A stretch of DNA of 64,000 nt. It comes from an uncultured Eubacteriales bacterium. GTDB lineage: Bacteria; Bacillota; Clostridia; Peptostreptococcales; Anaerovoracaceae. Positions 1 through 8,875 of the stretch are shown here, piece after piece (the first letter of the stretch is position 1; every line of letters starts with the position of its first letter). The notes below the pieces were generated by a model that worked only from the letters and a program-made list of their open reading frames with translations, did no database searches and had not been told where the DNA came from. The stretch covers positions 1 to 64,000 of the forward strand of contig CADAEH010000004.1 of NCBI GenBank assembly GCA_902786855.1. The letters run 5' to 3'. A program made the translations under genes and the position numbers.

Positions 1-95
1 GTACCGATGTATTAGCTTTGTAAGGAGCCGTATGCGGGAAAGCCGCACGTACGGATCTGAGAGGGGTTCGGGGAGTAATCCCCGTTCCTACTAAA
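1..95 (+). mobile_element. 3' end of a group II intron (domains V and VI)
   Basis: Bases 25-57 match the catalytic domain V pattern of bacterial group II introns: GAGCCGTATGC, a GAAA-type loop, then GCACGTACGGATC. Bases 61-92 form a domain VI hairpin (GGGG/CCCC stems) with a candidate bulged branch-point A at about 90. The reverse transcriptase frame, if present, lies outside the window to the left. The exact 3' splice site is not certain and lies near 93-97. The usual G-U pair near the base of domain V would be G27 with A55 here, which may point to an inactive copy. Confidence 0.7.
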
Positions 96-127
96 CAACG
101 CTATAGAAAAGCAGCCCAAAAACTGTC

Positions 128-168
128 AGCGCCGAAGCAGATACATTAAGTACTGCTCCGGCGCTTTT
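128..168. terminator. bidirectional intrinsic terminator
   Basis: Arms AGCGCCG-A-AGCAG (128-140) and CTGCT-C-CGGCGCT (153-165) form a 12-pair stem with one A/C mismatch. The + strand runs into TTTT. The - strand continues to GACAGTTTTT, so it probably ends metA transcription as well. Confidence 0.6.
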
Positions 169-186
169 GACTTGTGGTGATGAAGA

Positions 187-1143
187 TCATTCTAATGTAT
201 TTTTGATCAGGTAGCTGTCTTCTTCGACAGGCCTCATTTCGTTCAGGTCATACGGCGTGTCCTGATATACAAGATTGAGCCAGTTGGTATATGTGCAGTT
301 GGAGCTTGAACGCCATGAGAGTATCGGTTCCTGTGTAGGATCATCATCCGGATAGTAGTTGACCGGGATATCCGGATTCAGTCCCTTCGCAAGGTCTCTC
401 TTGTACTCTTTATCAAGATCATATCTGTCATATTCCGAATGTCCTGTAACGAATACCTGCCTGGATGAGTTTGCAAGTATGAGATAGATCCCGGCTTCAG
501 GGCTTTCTGCAACTACATAGAGTTCAGGATTGCTTCTGACCTTTTCTTCATCTATTCCTGTATACCTCGATTGCGGAACATAGAATTCATCATCCATTCC
601 TCTCATGAGGATCTTTTTCCTGTGGATGACACGGTGAAGATATACACCGCTCAGCTTTTCAGGCAGCATACGCTTCTCTATCCCGTAGTGATAATACAGT
701 CCTGCCTGGGCTCCCCAGCAAATGTGGAATGTAGAATAAACATGGGTCTTAGACCATTCAAAAATCTGGCAGAGCTCGTCCCAGTATGTCACTTCTTCGA
801 ATTCAAGCTGCTCTACCGGCGCACCTGTGATGATCAGACCATCAAAACGCCGGTGCTTAACATCTTCAAATGTCTGATAAAATTTATTGAGATGTGAAAC
901 ATCAACGTGGGTACCGCGATGAGTCGCAGTGGTAAGGAATGTGATCTCGAGCTGTATAGGAAAATTCGAAAGGACCCTCAGTATATCAAGCTCGGTATCT
1001 TCTTTAAGCGGCATAAGGTTGAGTATAGCGATTTCCAGAGGTCTGATATCCTGCGAAACCGCCCGGCTCTCATCCATTACGAATATATTCTCGTCTTCCA
1101 GGATCTTCTTGACCGGAAGATCGTTCTGTATCTTGATCGGCAT
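187..1143 (-). CDS. metA: homoserine O-acetyltransferase (MetA family)
   Basis: Acylates L-homoserine, the first committed step of methionine synthesis. The 318-residue length is normal for MetA. The catalytic cysteine is C142 in the motif HICWGAQ, with the partner residues H235 and E237 in GHSEY. Residue 111 is Glu (GAPVEQLEF); in characterised homologues Glu at 111 selects acetyl-CoA and Gly selects succinyl-CoA, so acetyl transfer is inferred. The start is the ATG giving MPIKIQNDLP, seven codons inside the longest frame, because AGGAG lies six bases before it and the family begins this way. It is divergent from metY, which uses the acetylated product. I looked for a SAM riboswitch in the 205-base gap and saw none. 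Confidence 0.95.
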   Translation of the reverse strand: MPIKIQNDLPVKKILEDENIFVMDESRAVSQDIRPLEIAILNLMPLKEDTELDILRVLSNFPIQLEITFLTTATHRGTHVDVSHLNKFYQTFEDVKHRRFDGLIITGAPVEQLEFEEVTYWDELCQIFEWSKTHVYSTFHICWGAQAGLYYHYGIEKRMLPEKLSGVYLHRVIHRKKILMRGMDDEFYVPQSRYTGIDEEKVRSNPELYVVAESPEAGIYLILANSSRQVFVTGHSEYDRYDLDKEYKRDLAKGLNPDIPVNYYPDDDPTQEPILSWRSSSNCTYTNWLNLVYQDTPYDLNEMRPVEEDSYLIKNTLE

Positions 1144-1348
1144 TGTTATCTCCTGTCCCATCATCCCTAAGGGGTATAATGCTGGTAGACATGCTTACTG
1201 CAGTTAAACCAGCCTAGTAATGATAATATGCCGCTTCAAGTGCTGTCAAATGTTATTTCCGGACAAAACACAGTCCCTTGACTTGCATGAAGCCGATTAA
1301 TTAAGTATGATTTCTACTATGAAACAGAAAAGGGAGGTATCAGAGATC

Positions 1349-2626
1349 ATGAAAGATTACGAACTCGGCACAAAATGTGTTCAGGCAGGCTATACACCGG
1401 GTAATGGAGAGCCAAGACAGATCCCAATCATACAGTCGACGACTTTCAAGTACGACACCGGAGAAGATATGGGCAAACTGTTCGATCTGGAGGCATCCGG
1501 CTATTTTTACACCAGACTTCAGAACCCGACCAACGACATGGTCGCAGCCAAGATCGCAGCCCTTGAAGGCGGTACAGCAGCGATGCTCACATCATCCGGG
1601 CAGGCAGCGAACTTCTTTGCTTTGTTCAATATCTGTGAATCAGGAGACCATATCGTCTCATCCGCGTCAATTTACGGGGGAACTTTTAATCTGATTTCAG
1701 TGACCATGGCCAAGATGGGCATCACTGCGACTTTTTTATCTCCGGATTGCACTGAAGATGAACTGAACGCGGCATTCAGAGATAATACTAAAGCTGTTTT
1801 CGGAGAGACGATAGCGAATCCTGCATTGACTGTCCTTGACATCGAGAAATTCGCAAAGGCTGCACATGAGCACGGTGTGCCGCTTATTGTGGACAATACA
1901 TTCCCGACACCTGTCAACTGCAGACCGATCGAATGGGGCGCAGATATCGTTACACACTCGACGACCAAGTATCTTGATGGACATGGCGCAGCAGTTGGAG
2001 GAGCTATTGTTGATTCTGGCAAATTCGACTGGATGGCACATAAGGATAAGTTCCCGGGTCTCACAACACCGGATGATTCTTATCACGGTATCATCTATGC
2101 AGAGAAATTCGGAAATGAGGGAGCATTTATCACAAAAGCTACTTCACAGCTGATGAGAGACTTTGGCAGCATACAGTCACCTCAGAATGCATTTCTGCTT
2201 AATCTGGGACTCGAATCACTTCATGTACGCATGCCAAAGCATGTAGAGAACGGGCAGGCTGTTGCAGAGTTTCTGAATGACCATCCTAAAGTTAAAAAGG
2301 TCAGCTTCTCCGGACTTCCGGGAGATCCGTATTATGAGATCGCCAGGAAGTATATGCCTAATGGGGGATGCGGAGTTGTTTCGTTCGAGCTTGAGGATAG
2401 GGCGGCAGCTGAGAAATTCATGGGTCGTTTGAAACTCGCCGCGATCGAGACCCATGTTGCTGATGCCAGGACATGCTGTCTGAACCCGGCTTCTACTACA
2501 CACCGTCAGATGACAGATGAGCAGCTGATGGCAGCAGGTATCCCTGCGGGTCTTGTAAGGATGTCATGCGGTCTCGAAGATGCAGAAGATCTGATCGAAG
2601 ACATCAGACAGGCACTTGAGGATTAG
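1349..2626 (+). CDS. metY: O-acetylhomoserine aminocarboxypropyltransferase (sulfhydrylase)
   Basis: PLP enzyme of the Cys/Met metabolism family that makes homocysteine from O-acetylhomoserine and sulfide. The 425 residues match the long MetY type rather than shorter cystathionine synthases. The PLP lysine is K207 in the motif HSTTKYLDGHG, and the N-terminal YTRLQNPT motif is intact. The start at 1349 follows AGGGAGG at 1331-1337; the earlier in-frame ATGs at 1307 and 1320 have no ribosome binding site. A TTGACT box at 1278 and TATGAT at 1306 may be the promoter, though the 22-base spacing is poor. Its divergent neighbour is the acetyl-type metA, so the two form a complete homoserine-to-homocysteine module. 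Confidence 0.93.
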   Translation: MKDYELGTKCVQAGYTPGNGEPRQIPIIQSTTFKYDTGEDMGKLFDLEASGYFYTRLQNPTNDMVAAKIAALEGGTAAMLTSSGQAANFFALFNICESGDHIVSSASIYGGTFNLISVTMAKMGITATFLSPDCTEDELNAAFRDNTKAVFGETIANPALTVLDIEKFAKAAHEHGVPLIVDNTFPTPVNCRPIEWGADIVTHSTTKYLDGHGAAVGGAIVDSGKFDWMAHKDKFPGLTTPDDSYHGIIYAEKFGNEGAFITKATSQLMRDFGSIQSPQNAFLLNLGLESLHVRMPKHVENGQAVAEFLNDHPKVKKVSFSGLPGDPYYEIARKYMPNGGCGVVSFELEDRAAAEKFMGRLKLAAIETHVADARTCCLNPASTTHRQMTDEQLMAAGIPAGLVRMSCGLEDAEDLIEDIRQALED

Positions 2627-2712
2627 GCATAAAATAACCATATGCTTATACGATCATAGGGCATCCTCTTCAGATGCAAGTACAACAGAATCCGGACAGT
2701 AACAGGAGTAAA

Positions 2713-2745
2713 GCCGCAGCCTTATTGATTTACAAGGGCTGCGGC
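2713..2745. repeat. inverted repeat (GCCGCAGCC/GGCTGCGGC), possible metY terminator
   Basis: Perfect nine-base arms at 2713-2721 and 2737-2745 enclose a 15-base loop. No T tract follows on the + strand, so it is either a weak terminator or an mRNA 3' stabilising hairpin behind metY. Confidence 0.5.
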
Positions 2746-2755
2746 TGCTGAATTG

Positions 2756-2764
2756 TGGTATACT
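2756..2764 (+). promoter_or_regulatory. extended -10 promoter (TGGTATACT)
   Basis: TG-G-TATACT fits the TGn-extended -10 element. The expected transcription start is at or next to the ATG at 2772, which implies a leaderless transcript. No clear -35 box was seen. Confidence 0.6.
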
Positions 2765-2771
2765 CTCAGGT

Positions 2772-3185
2772 ATGAAAGTGAAGAAAACGATTGATGAGCT
2801 TCTGCAGGAGCCATATTGGATAATAGACATTTTGCCGGGACAGGTCCCAAAGGACAGTCCCGGACAATATTTTGCTGTGGAGAAATACTTCCTTGCAGAA
2901 GACCGGTTGGCGGAAATTAAACAGAAGCATATCAATCTGATCCTGAAACTGAACTGTTACAAGGACATATCTATAGATAATGGCATGACATATAATCCTT
3001 CTCCGGACAGAATAGATGAAGAAATGCGTGATCGTTTTTTATATATTATAGTGGACGATGCAATGATCCTTTCTGAACCGGATGATACACATATGACGGT
3101 CTTTGATCCTGATGAAAGATTACTGCATCTGATCACAGAAATAGCCGGCAGCGAAGGCCTGTACACATGGAAACCTCCTCAATAG
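2772..3185 (+). CDS. conserved small protein of unknown function
   Basis: A 137-residue acidic soluble protein with no signal peptide, membrane segment or recognised motif. It opens with MKVKKTIDELLQEPYWIID and contains LPGQVP and QYFAVEKYFL, which read like a folded alpha/beta domain. The start codon lies only seven bases after a -10 element and has no clear Shine-Dalgarno sequence, so it is probably translated from a leaderless mRNA. The gene stands alone between metY and a glycosidase, with 91 bases to the next gene. I do not recognise the family and do not assign a function. Confidence 0.75.
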   Translation: MKVKKTIDELLQEPYWIIDILPGQVPKDSPGQYFAVEKYFLAEDRLAEIKQKHINLILKLNCYKDISIDNGMTYNPSPDRIDEEMRDRFLYIIVDDAMILSEPDDTHMTVFDPDERLLHLITEIAGSEGLYTWKPPQ

Positions 3186-3276
3186 AAATGAGAGTATACA
3201 TGTAATGCCGAATAAGGCTGTCGGAAATGCGTATTAAGGCATGAACTATATTATGAAATCAAAGGAGTAAAAATAT

Positions 3277-4593
3277 ATGGCTTGGTATGAAGAAGCTGTT
3301 TTTTATCATATTTATCCGTTGGGGCTGCTTGGAGCTCCTGAAATGAATGATCATGGTCAGCCGGTGCACAGACTGCCTGAGCTCAAAGCATGGGTGGATC
3401 ATATGAAAGACTGTGGTTTTACCGCACTTTATCTCGGCCCATGTTTCTCTTCAGGATCACATGGGTATGATACAGAAGATTACCGGCGGCTCGATGAGAG
3501 GCTGGGAGATAATGAAGACCTTAAAGATCTGATCGGCTATTGCCATGATAATGGCATTCGCGTCATTCTTGATGGTGTGTTCAACCACACAGGAAGAGGA
3601 TTTTTCGCTTTCAGCGACCTGAAATATAACCGCGAGAACAGTTCCTATAAAAACTGGTACTGCAATGTGAACTTCTGGGGTAATAATGAGTACAATGATG
3701 GCTTTTCTTATGATAACTGGGGAGGCCATAATCTCCTCCCTAAACTCAATCTGTATGATCCCGGAGTAAGGCAGTATCTGTTTGACACTGTGCGCTTCTG
3801 GGTGTCTGAATTCGATATCGACGGTCTGCGTCTTGATGCTGCAGACGTACTTGAGCATGGGTTCATGTGTGAACTGCGCAGTCTCACAGGCAGCCTGAAG
3901 GAAGACTTCTGGCTTTTGGGCGAGGTGATACATGGCGAATATAACCGTTGGGTTAACGACAGCATGCTTCACTCAGTAACAAATTATGCCATGCACAAGG
4001 CTCTGTACAGCGGTCATAACGACCATAATTATTTCGAGATAGCACACACGGTCCGGCGTCAGAGACAGATGGGACTCGGCGATAACACCCATCTGTATAC
4101 TTTTGTTGATAACCATGATGTTGAGCGTATCATGACAAAACTGCGTGACAAGAGGCATTTTCTGCCTGTGCATGTGCTGCTCTATACTCTGCCGGGGATC
4201 CCATCCGTTTACTATGGCTCAGAGTTCGGCATTGACGGAAGAAAGGAGCGGGGGTCTGATGCCTCACTTCGCCCGGCGCTCTCGCTCGAAGAACTTTTAT
4301 CTTCGGACAATGACTCTCTCAATATCATCAAAACACTTGGGAGCATATACAGTAAGGAATCCGATCTGTGGTACGGAGAATACCGTGAGGCGGATCTGAC
4401 CACGACAAGATACGCGTTCATGCGCGGTAATATACTTGTAACAGTTACAAACAGTGACCGGGAGGAAAGTTTTGATCTGGGCCTGAATGGATCATATCAC
4501 GGAGTGCTGCAGGGAAGAGAGATCTCTTCAGATAATGGCAGGCTGAGGTTTAATCTTGAAGGCAACAGCGCTGAGATATGGGTGCCGGCTTAG
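3277..4593 (+). CDS. alpha-amylase family glycosidase (GH13)
   Basis: A 438-residue cytoplasmic GH13 hydrolase that probably acts on maltodextrins or related alpha-glucans; no signal peptide is present. The four conserved regions are visible: DGVFNH (residues 99-104), GLRLDAADV with nucleophile D187, LLGEV with acid/base E216, and FVDNHD with D281. A short C-terminal beta region ending in EIWVPA follows the barrel. There is no N-terminal starch-binding extension, which makes it compact compared with neopullulanases. The start follows AAAGGAG at 3261-3267. Glycogen synthase is elsewhere in the window (39.9 kb) but not linked, so exact substrate remains open. Confidence 0.88.
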   Translation: MAWYEEAVFYHIYPLGLLGAPEMNDHGQPVHRLPELKAWVDHMKDCGFTALYLGPCFSSGSHGYDTEDYRRLDERLGDNEDLKDLIGYCHDNGIRVILDGVFNHTGRGFFAFSDLKYNRENSSYKNWYCNVNFWGNNEYNDGFSYDNWGGHNLLPKLNLYDPGVRQYLFDTVRFWVSEFDIDGLRLDAADVLEHGFMCELRSLTGSLKEDFWLLGEVIHGEYNRWVNDSMLHSVTNYAMHKALYSGHNDHNYFEIAHTVRRQRQMGLGDNTHLYTFVDNHDVERIMTKLRDKRHFLPVHVLLYTLPGIPSVYYGSEFGIDGRKERGSDASLRPALSLEELLSSDNDSLNIIKTLGSIYSKESDLWYGEYREADLTTTRYAFMRGNILVTVTNSDREESFDLGLNGSYHGVLQGREISSDNGRLRFNLEGNSAEIWVPA

Positions 4594-4640
4594 GAGAGAA
4601 AAAGTAACAGCAGAAATAGACCTGTTATATATAGGGATAG

Positions 4641-4646
4641 TATAAT
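4641..4646 (+). promoter_or_regulatory. -10 box upstream of guaA
   Basis: A perfect TATAAT 55 bases before guaA. The -35 region is poor (TAGACC with an 18-base spacer). No purine riboswitch is recognisable in the short leader. Confidence 0.5.
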
Positions 4647-4700
4647 AACTGTGGGATAGAGAAAAAAAGCGATCAAACACTCTGAGAAGGAGGGGAAACT

Positions 4701-6242
4701 ATGAACGACAGGATCCTTATAGTCGATTTCGGTGGTCAGTATAATCAGCTGATCGCCCGCCGTGTCAGAGAGTGCGGAGTATACTCAGAGATCCATAATT
4801 ATGATGAAGTGGACGCGGCATCTGTCCGGGAATATGGCCCGAGTGGAATCATTTTTACCGGAGGACCGCAGAGTGCTTATGGAGAAGGCGCACCTTCTAT
4901 AGATGACGGGATATTCTCGCTGGGTGTTCCTATACTTGGGATCTGTTATGGCGCGCAGCTCATGGCATATCGTCTGGGAGGAAGTATAGACTCAGCACCG
5001 ACAAGTGAATACGGACGCACTGAAGTCATAATAGATGATAAAGGCGGTATACTGGCTTCTGCTGATGATGTGAATACCTGCTGGATGAGCCACACTGACT
5101 ACATCAGCTGCCCGCCTGATGGTTTCATTATTACCGCTCATACTGATGATTGTCCGGTAGCCGGGATGGAAGACAGAGCAAGAGGATTCTATGCTGTGCA
5201 GTTCCATCCGGAAGTGAATCATACTGAACACGGGGCTGAGTTCATCAGAAATTTTGTGCTCGATGTCTGCGGATGCGATCAGGACTGGCAGATGGATTCT
5301 TTTGCTGAGACACAGATCCGGGCTGTCAGAGACAAGGTTGGAGATGGCAAGGTCCTGCTTGCACTTTCCGGAGGCGTGGACTCTTCTGTTGTTGCAGCTT
5401 TGCTTGCCAAAGCTATCGGACCTCAGCTGACATGCGTATTTGTCGACCATGGTCTTCTTCGCAAGAATGAAGCTGAAGAAGTAGCAGAAGTATTCGGAAG
5501 CGGTAAGCTGTTCAACCTCAATTTTATCAAGGTAGATGCGGCAGACAGGTTTTATGCGAAACTTGCCGGAGTGACAGAGCCTGAGAGCAAGCGTAAGATC
5601 ATAGGCGAAGAGTTCATCAGGGTATTCGAGGAAACCGCGAAGAAGATCGGGCGAGTTGATTTCCTGGCACAGGGAACGATTTATCCCGATATTATCGAGA
5701 GCGGACTTGGTAAATCTGCGGTAATAAAGTCACATCATAATGTCGGCGGCCTTCCGGATTATGTCGATTTCAGAGAGATAATAGAACCGCTCAGGATGCT
5801 CTTTAAAGATGAGGTAAGACAGCTGGGCAGAGAACTCGGCCTGCCGGAATACTTGGTCAGCAGACAGCCATTCCCGGGGCCTGGTCTTGGCATACGCATC
5901 ATAGGAGAAGTGACAGCTGAAAAGATCCGTATCGTACAGGACGCGGATGCGATTTACAGAGAAGAGATAGCCAAAGCAGGTCTTGCCGGCTCGATCAGCC
6001 AATATTATGCTGCGCTGACTAATATGCAGACCGTAGGGGTCATGGGAGACTTCCGGACCTATGATCATGCTATTGCTTTGCGTGCTGTGATAACCTCCGA
6101 TTTCATGACTGCTGAGGCAGCACATCTGCCATGGGAACTTCTCGACCGCGTGATGACACGTATTGTAAACGAGGTCGATCATGTTAACAGAGTGTTCTAT
6201 GACTTGACGAGCAAACCTCCTGGGACGGTAGAACTTGAGTAA
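4701..6242 (+). CDS. guaA: GMP synthase (glutamine-hydrolysing)
   Basis: Converts XMP to GMP with glutamine and ATP. The 513 residues contain an N-terminal class I glutamine amidotransferase with nucleophile C82 (GICYGAQ), H169 and E171 (QFHPEV), then the ATP-pyrophosphatase P-loop SGGVDSS (223-229), and the C-terminal dimerisation domain ending in the family-typical KPPGTVELE. All key residues are intact. The start follows a strong GGAGGGG site at about 4689. It is monocistronic or leads into the ADP-ribosylglycohydrolase gene 48 bases downstream; no terminator is visible between them. Confidence 0.97.
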   Translation: MNDRILIVDFGGQYNQLIARRVRECGVYSEIHNYDEVDAASVREYGPSGIIFTGGPQSAYGEGAPSIDDGIFSLGVPILGICYGAQLMAYRLGGSIDSAPTSEYGRTEVIIDDKGGILASADDVNTCWMSHTDYISCPPDGFIITAHTDDCPVAGMEDRARGFYAVQFHPEVNHTEHGAEFIRNFVLDVCGCDQDWQMDSFAETQIRAVRDKVGDGKVLLALSGGVDSSVVAALLAKAIGPQLTCVFVDHGLLRKNEAEEVAEVFGSGKLFNLNFIKVDAADRFYAKLAGVTEPESKRKIIGEEFIRVFEETAKKIGRVDFLAQGTIYPDIIESGLGKSAVIKSHHNVGGLPDYVDFREIIEPLRMLFKDEVRQLGRELGLPEYLVSRQPFPGPGLGIRIIGEVTAEKIRIVQDADAIYREEIAKAGLAGSISQYYAALTNMQTVGVMGDFRTYDHAIALRAVITSDFMTAEAAHLPWELLDRVMTRIVNEVDHVNRVFYDLTSKPPGTVELE

Positions 6243-6290
6243 GCAAAATCATCAAAAGACACTGCCATTTATCCGCAAGAGGACGATCAT

Positions 6291-7391
6291 ATGAATAATA
6301 TCGGTGATAGGATCAAAGGCTGCCTCATGGGAGGAGCTGTTGGAGATGCTCTTGGCTATGAAGTAGAATTTACAGACTGGAACAGCATTTGCAGACGATA
6401 TGGTGGTCAAGGCATACAGGATCTTGCCATTCATGGGGGAAAAGCGAGATTTTCTGATGATACACAGATGACACTTTTCACATGTGAGGGAATGGTGCTG
6501 GGATTCTGGCGCTCAAATGAGCGCGGTACCGGAGCAGAAGTAGCCTGGTACATTTATCAGGCATACCTTTGCTGGCTTATGACTCAGGGAAGCGGGAAAA
6601 AGAAAAAAGCGCCTGTTGAACCTTTATGGGAACATGAAAGCGAATTGCTTCGCGAGCCGGGTATGAATGTACAGAGAGCACCCGGAAATACATGTCTGTC
6701 CGCGCTTCACTCCGAACATATGGGAACGATCGAAGCGCCTTTAAACAATTCGAAGGGATGCGGAGGAGTCATGAGAACTGCACCCCTTGGATTTATGCAG
6801 TGCTGGGGCCCGCCGATCATCAAAGGCGCAGAGGCAGGAGCAATAACTCATGGACATCCGGGAGGCTGGATGCCTGCAGGAATGCTGTCAGATATTATTT
6901 TCCGCATTATCTATGATGAGAGAAAAGCTCTTCATGAAATAGTGGAAGACTCTATATGCAAAACGATCAGTGTATGGGGTGAACTTGAGTATACACATGA
7001 GCTTATAGAAATGGTCCGTAAAGCGATCAGTCTGGCAGATACCGATATTGCGGATGTTGATGCGATCCATAGCATCGGCGGCGGCTGGGTAGGTGATGAA
7101 GCGCTTGCTATAGCCATTTATTGCTGCCTGAAGCATACAGATGATCTACGCCAGGCTTTGATAAGTGCTGTTAACCACAGTGGAGACAGCGATTCTACAG
7201 GAGCAATAGCAGGCAATATCCTGGGTGCTTACCTTGGGTATGAAGCAATTCCGGATGAATGGATACAAAAGATCGAACTGAGAGAACTCATACTTAAAGA
7301 AGCAGAAAATATAACAGAAGCTGCGGAGTATGCTGATAAAAAATATTCAGGATCAGATAACAAAAGAATGCCGCTGCAGAGATGGGGGTAA
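6291..7391 (+). CDS. ADP-ribosylglycohydrolase family protein
   Basis: A 366-residue member of the DraG/ARH fold, which removes ADP-ribose from proteins, nucleic acids or small molecules using two Mg2+ ions. The N-terminal motif GAVGDALG, the metal-binding SDDTQMTL (residues 55-62) and the C-terminal HSGDSDSTGAIAGN with D299 and D301 are intact, so it should be active. The start follows AAGAGGA. No ADP-ribosyltransferase was recognised in the window, so the substrate is unknown. It is four bases from the next gene, a lipoprotein peptidase, and probably shares its transcript. A NifH-like protein occurs 20 kb away but linkage to DraG-type regulation is not shown. Confidence 0.88.
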   Translation: MNNIGDRIKGCLMGGAVGDALGYEVEFTDWNSICRRYGGQGIQDLAIHGGKARFSDDTQMTLFTCEGMVLGFWRSNERGTGAEVAWYIYQAYLCWLMTQGSGKKKKAPVEPLWEHESELLREPGMNVQRAPGNTCLSALHSEHMGTIEAPLNNSKGCGGVMRTAPLGFMQCWGPPIIKGAEAGAITHGHPGGWMPAGMLSDIIFRIIYDERKALHEIVEDSICKTISVWGELEYTHELIEMVRKAISLADTDIADVDAIHSIGGGWVGDEALAIAIYCCLKHTDDLRQALISAVNHSGDSDSTGAIAGNILGAYLGYEAIPDEWIQKIELRELILKEAENITEAAEYADKKYSGSDNKRMPLQRWG

Positions 7392-7395
7392 AGCG

Positions 7396-8619
7396 ATGAT
7401 AAGATATAAATTTATATGCAAATCAATAACTGCGCTGTGCCTGATCCTGATGATTGCCTGGACGGCTGTCGGATGCGGGAATAACGCAGGATCTGTATCA
7501 AAGATAGGCGGGACAAATAATGGTTCTGCAGAAACTGAGGCTTCTGAGCAGGAGCAGACTGACGCAGGTCAGCCTGCAGACACTGACCAGTCTGATGAAG
7601 CCGGTCAATCCGATAATGCTGATCAGGCAGCTGACGCAGCAACCGTTGATGCCGAAGAGATCCCGATCACTGATATCGGATCAGTCGCGATAGGGCAGAC
7701 TGAAAATGCTGAAGCCGGGACCGGATGTACTGTATTCATCAGCAAGGACGGAATGGCCGCAGGGCTCGATGTGCGCGGCGGAGGTCCGGCATCGCGCGAA
7801 TCAGAACTCCTCGATCCGCTCGCTGCAGCCTCAGGTATCCATGCGATAGTCCTCTCGGGAGGAAGTGCGTACGGACTCGGAGCTGCGGATGGAGTCATGA
7901 AATATCTGGAAGAAAAGAACACAGGTTATGATACCGGAGTTGCCAGAGTACCTCTTGTAGCACAGTCAGATCTGTTCGATCTGTCCGTAGGGGACGGATC
8001 AGTACGTCCCGATGCGGATATGGGATATGAAGCAGCCCGTATTGCTATGGAGTCACCTAATTATAAGGACGGCAACTATGGTGCAGGATGCGGAGCTACC
8101 GTCGGTAAGATAGCAGGCATGGACACATGTATGAAGACCGGCATAGGCAGCTATGCAATCAAAATAGGTGATCTGAAAATCGGAGCAGTAGTAGCAGTCA
8201 ATGCTCTCGGTGATGTCTATGACTGGAAGACGGGCAAGAAGATAGCAGGACTGCTGACTGAAGACGGGAAAGGCTTCAGGGATACCCTGGAGTATATGGC
8301 TACGGATACGTCGGTAAAAGACAATAAATTCACCGGAAACACCACACTCGGCGTGGTGATCACCAATGCCGCATTCAGTAAATCCCAGCTGTGTAAGATC
8401 GCCGGGATGACACACGATGGCTTTGCTCGCTCTATCAGACCTGTACATACTACTGCGGATGGCGACAGTATATATGCTGTGTCAGCCGGAAATGTAGAAG
8501 CAGATCAGGATCTTGTCGGATCACTTTCCGCAGTGGTCATGAGCGAAGCTATCAAGAGAGCCGTTTACAGCGCAGACAGCGCTTATGGATTCAAGTCAGC
8601 CAATGATCTTGGGAATTAG
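7396..8619 (+). CDS. lipoprotein P1 (S58/DmpA-type) self-cleaving peptidase
   Basis: 407 residues. Residues 1-27 are a lipoprotein signal ending in the lipobox AVGC, with C27 the lipidation site, so the enzyme is tethered outside the membrane. Residues 30-85 are a low-complexity Ala/Asp/Gln/Thr linker. The rest matches the DmpA/NylC-like P1 family, N-terminal nucleophile enzymes that cleave themselves into two chains. The expected nucleophile is T316 in GNTTLGVVIT. The upstream GGGSAYGLGAADG-type glycine region is present. Most relatives are cytoplasmic, so a lipoprotein version is notable. The start is the ATG after GGGGG, not the longer frame that overlaps the previous gene. Activity on amino-terminal residues or amide oligomers is inferred only. 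Confidence 0.85.
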   Translation: MIRYKFICKSITALCLILMIAWTAVGCGNNAGSVSKIGGTNNGSAETEASEQEQTDAGQPADTDQSDEAGQSDNADQAADAATVDAEEIPITDIGSVAIGQTENAEAGTGCTVFISKDGMAAGLDVRGGGPASRESELLDPLAAASGIHAIVLSGGSAYGLGAADGVMKYLEEKNTGYDTGVARVPLVAQSDLFDLSVGDGSVRPDADMGYEAARIAMESPNYKDGNYGAGCGATVGKIAGMDTCMKTGIGSYAIKIGDLKIGAVVAVNALGDVYDWKTGKKIAGLLTEDGKGFRDTLEYMATDTSVKDNKFTGNTTLGVVITNAAFSKSQLCKIAGMTHDGFARSIRPVHTTADGDSIYAVSAGNVEADQDLVGSLSAVVMSEAIKRAVYSADSAYGFKSANDLGN

Positions 8620-8675
8620 AAAAAACAAGACTTATTTCCGTATAGAATTCCGGTAATACTTGAAAATAGAAATGG

Positions 8676-8710
8676 GCAGATGCATAGAAAATGCGTCTGC
8701 TTTTATTTTT
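8676..8710 (+). terminator. intrinsic terminator
   Basis: GCAGATGCAT (8676-8685) and ATGCGTCTGC (8691-8700), a ten-pair stem with one G-T wobble, enclose AGAAA and are followed by TTTTATTTTT. It ends the peptidase transcript. Confidence 0.88.
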
Positions 8711-8822
8711 GTCTGATGCGAGTTCTGCATGCTGCAGAAAACACCTTTTTACTATAGATGCGCAAAATGTTGCATTCTTGTGTATTAGCTTACGGAGAAA
8801 GAGTTATAGAATGCACAAACTG

Positions 8823-8831
8823 TGGTATAAT
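8823..8831 (+). promoter_or_regulatory. extended -10 promoter (TGGTATAAT)
   Basis: A consensus TATAAT with an upstream TGn, 44 bases before the adhesin start. No convincing -35 box is seen. Confidence 0.72.
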
Positions 8832-8875
8832 TGGTCAATAGTATACTATGCATGGGTATTTTTGAGGGGAAAAGT

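Noticed and set aside
1144-1348. SAM or T-box riboswitch between metA and metY
   Set aside because: No SAM-I core or T-box sequence (GGTGGNACCGCG-like) was seen in the divergent gap.
1672-2086. Overlapping - strand frames inside metY
   Set aside because: Antisense shadows of a clear PLP enzyme; composition is Cys/Ser/Ile-rich as expected for shadows.
3457-3972. - strand open frame of 171 codons inside the GH13 gene
   Set aside because: It is a shadow of the + strand gene with its conserved motifs; it has no start signals or recognised family.
4594-4700. Purine or PRPP riboswitch upstream of guaA
   Set aside because: The leader is about 50 bases and lacks the conserved three-way junction.
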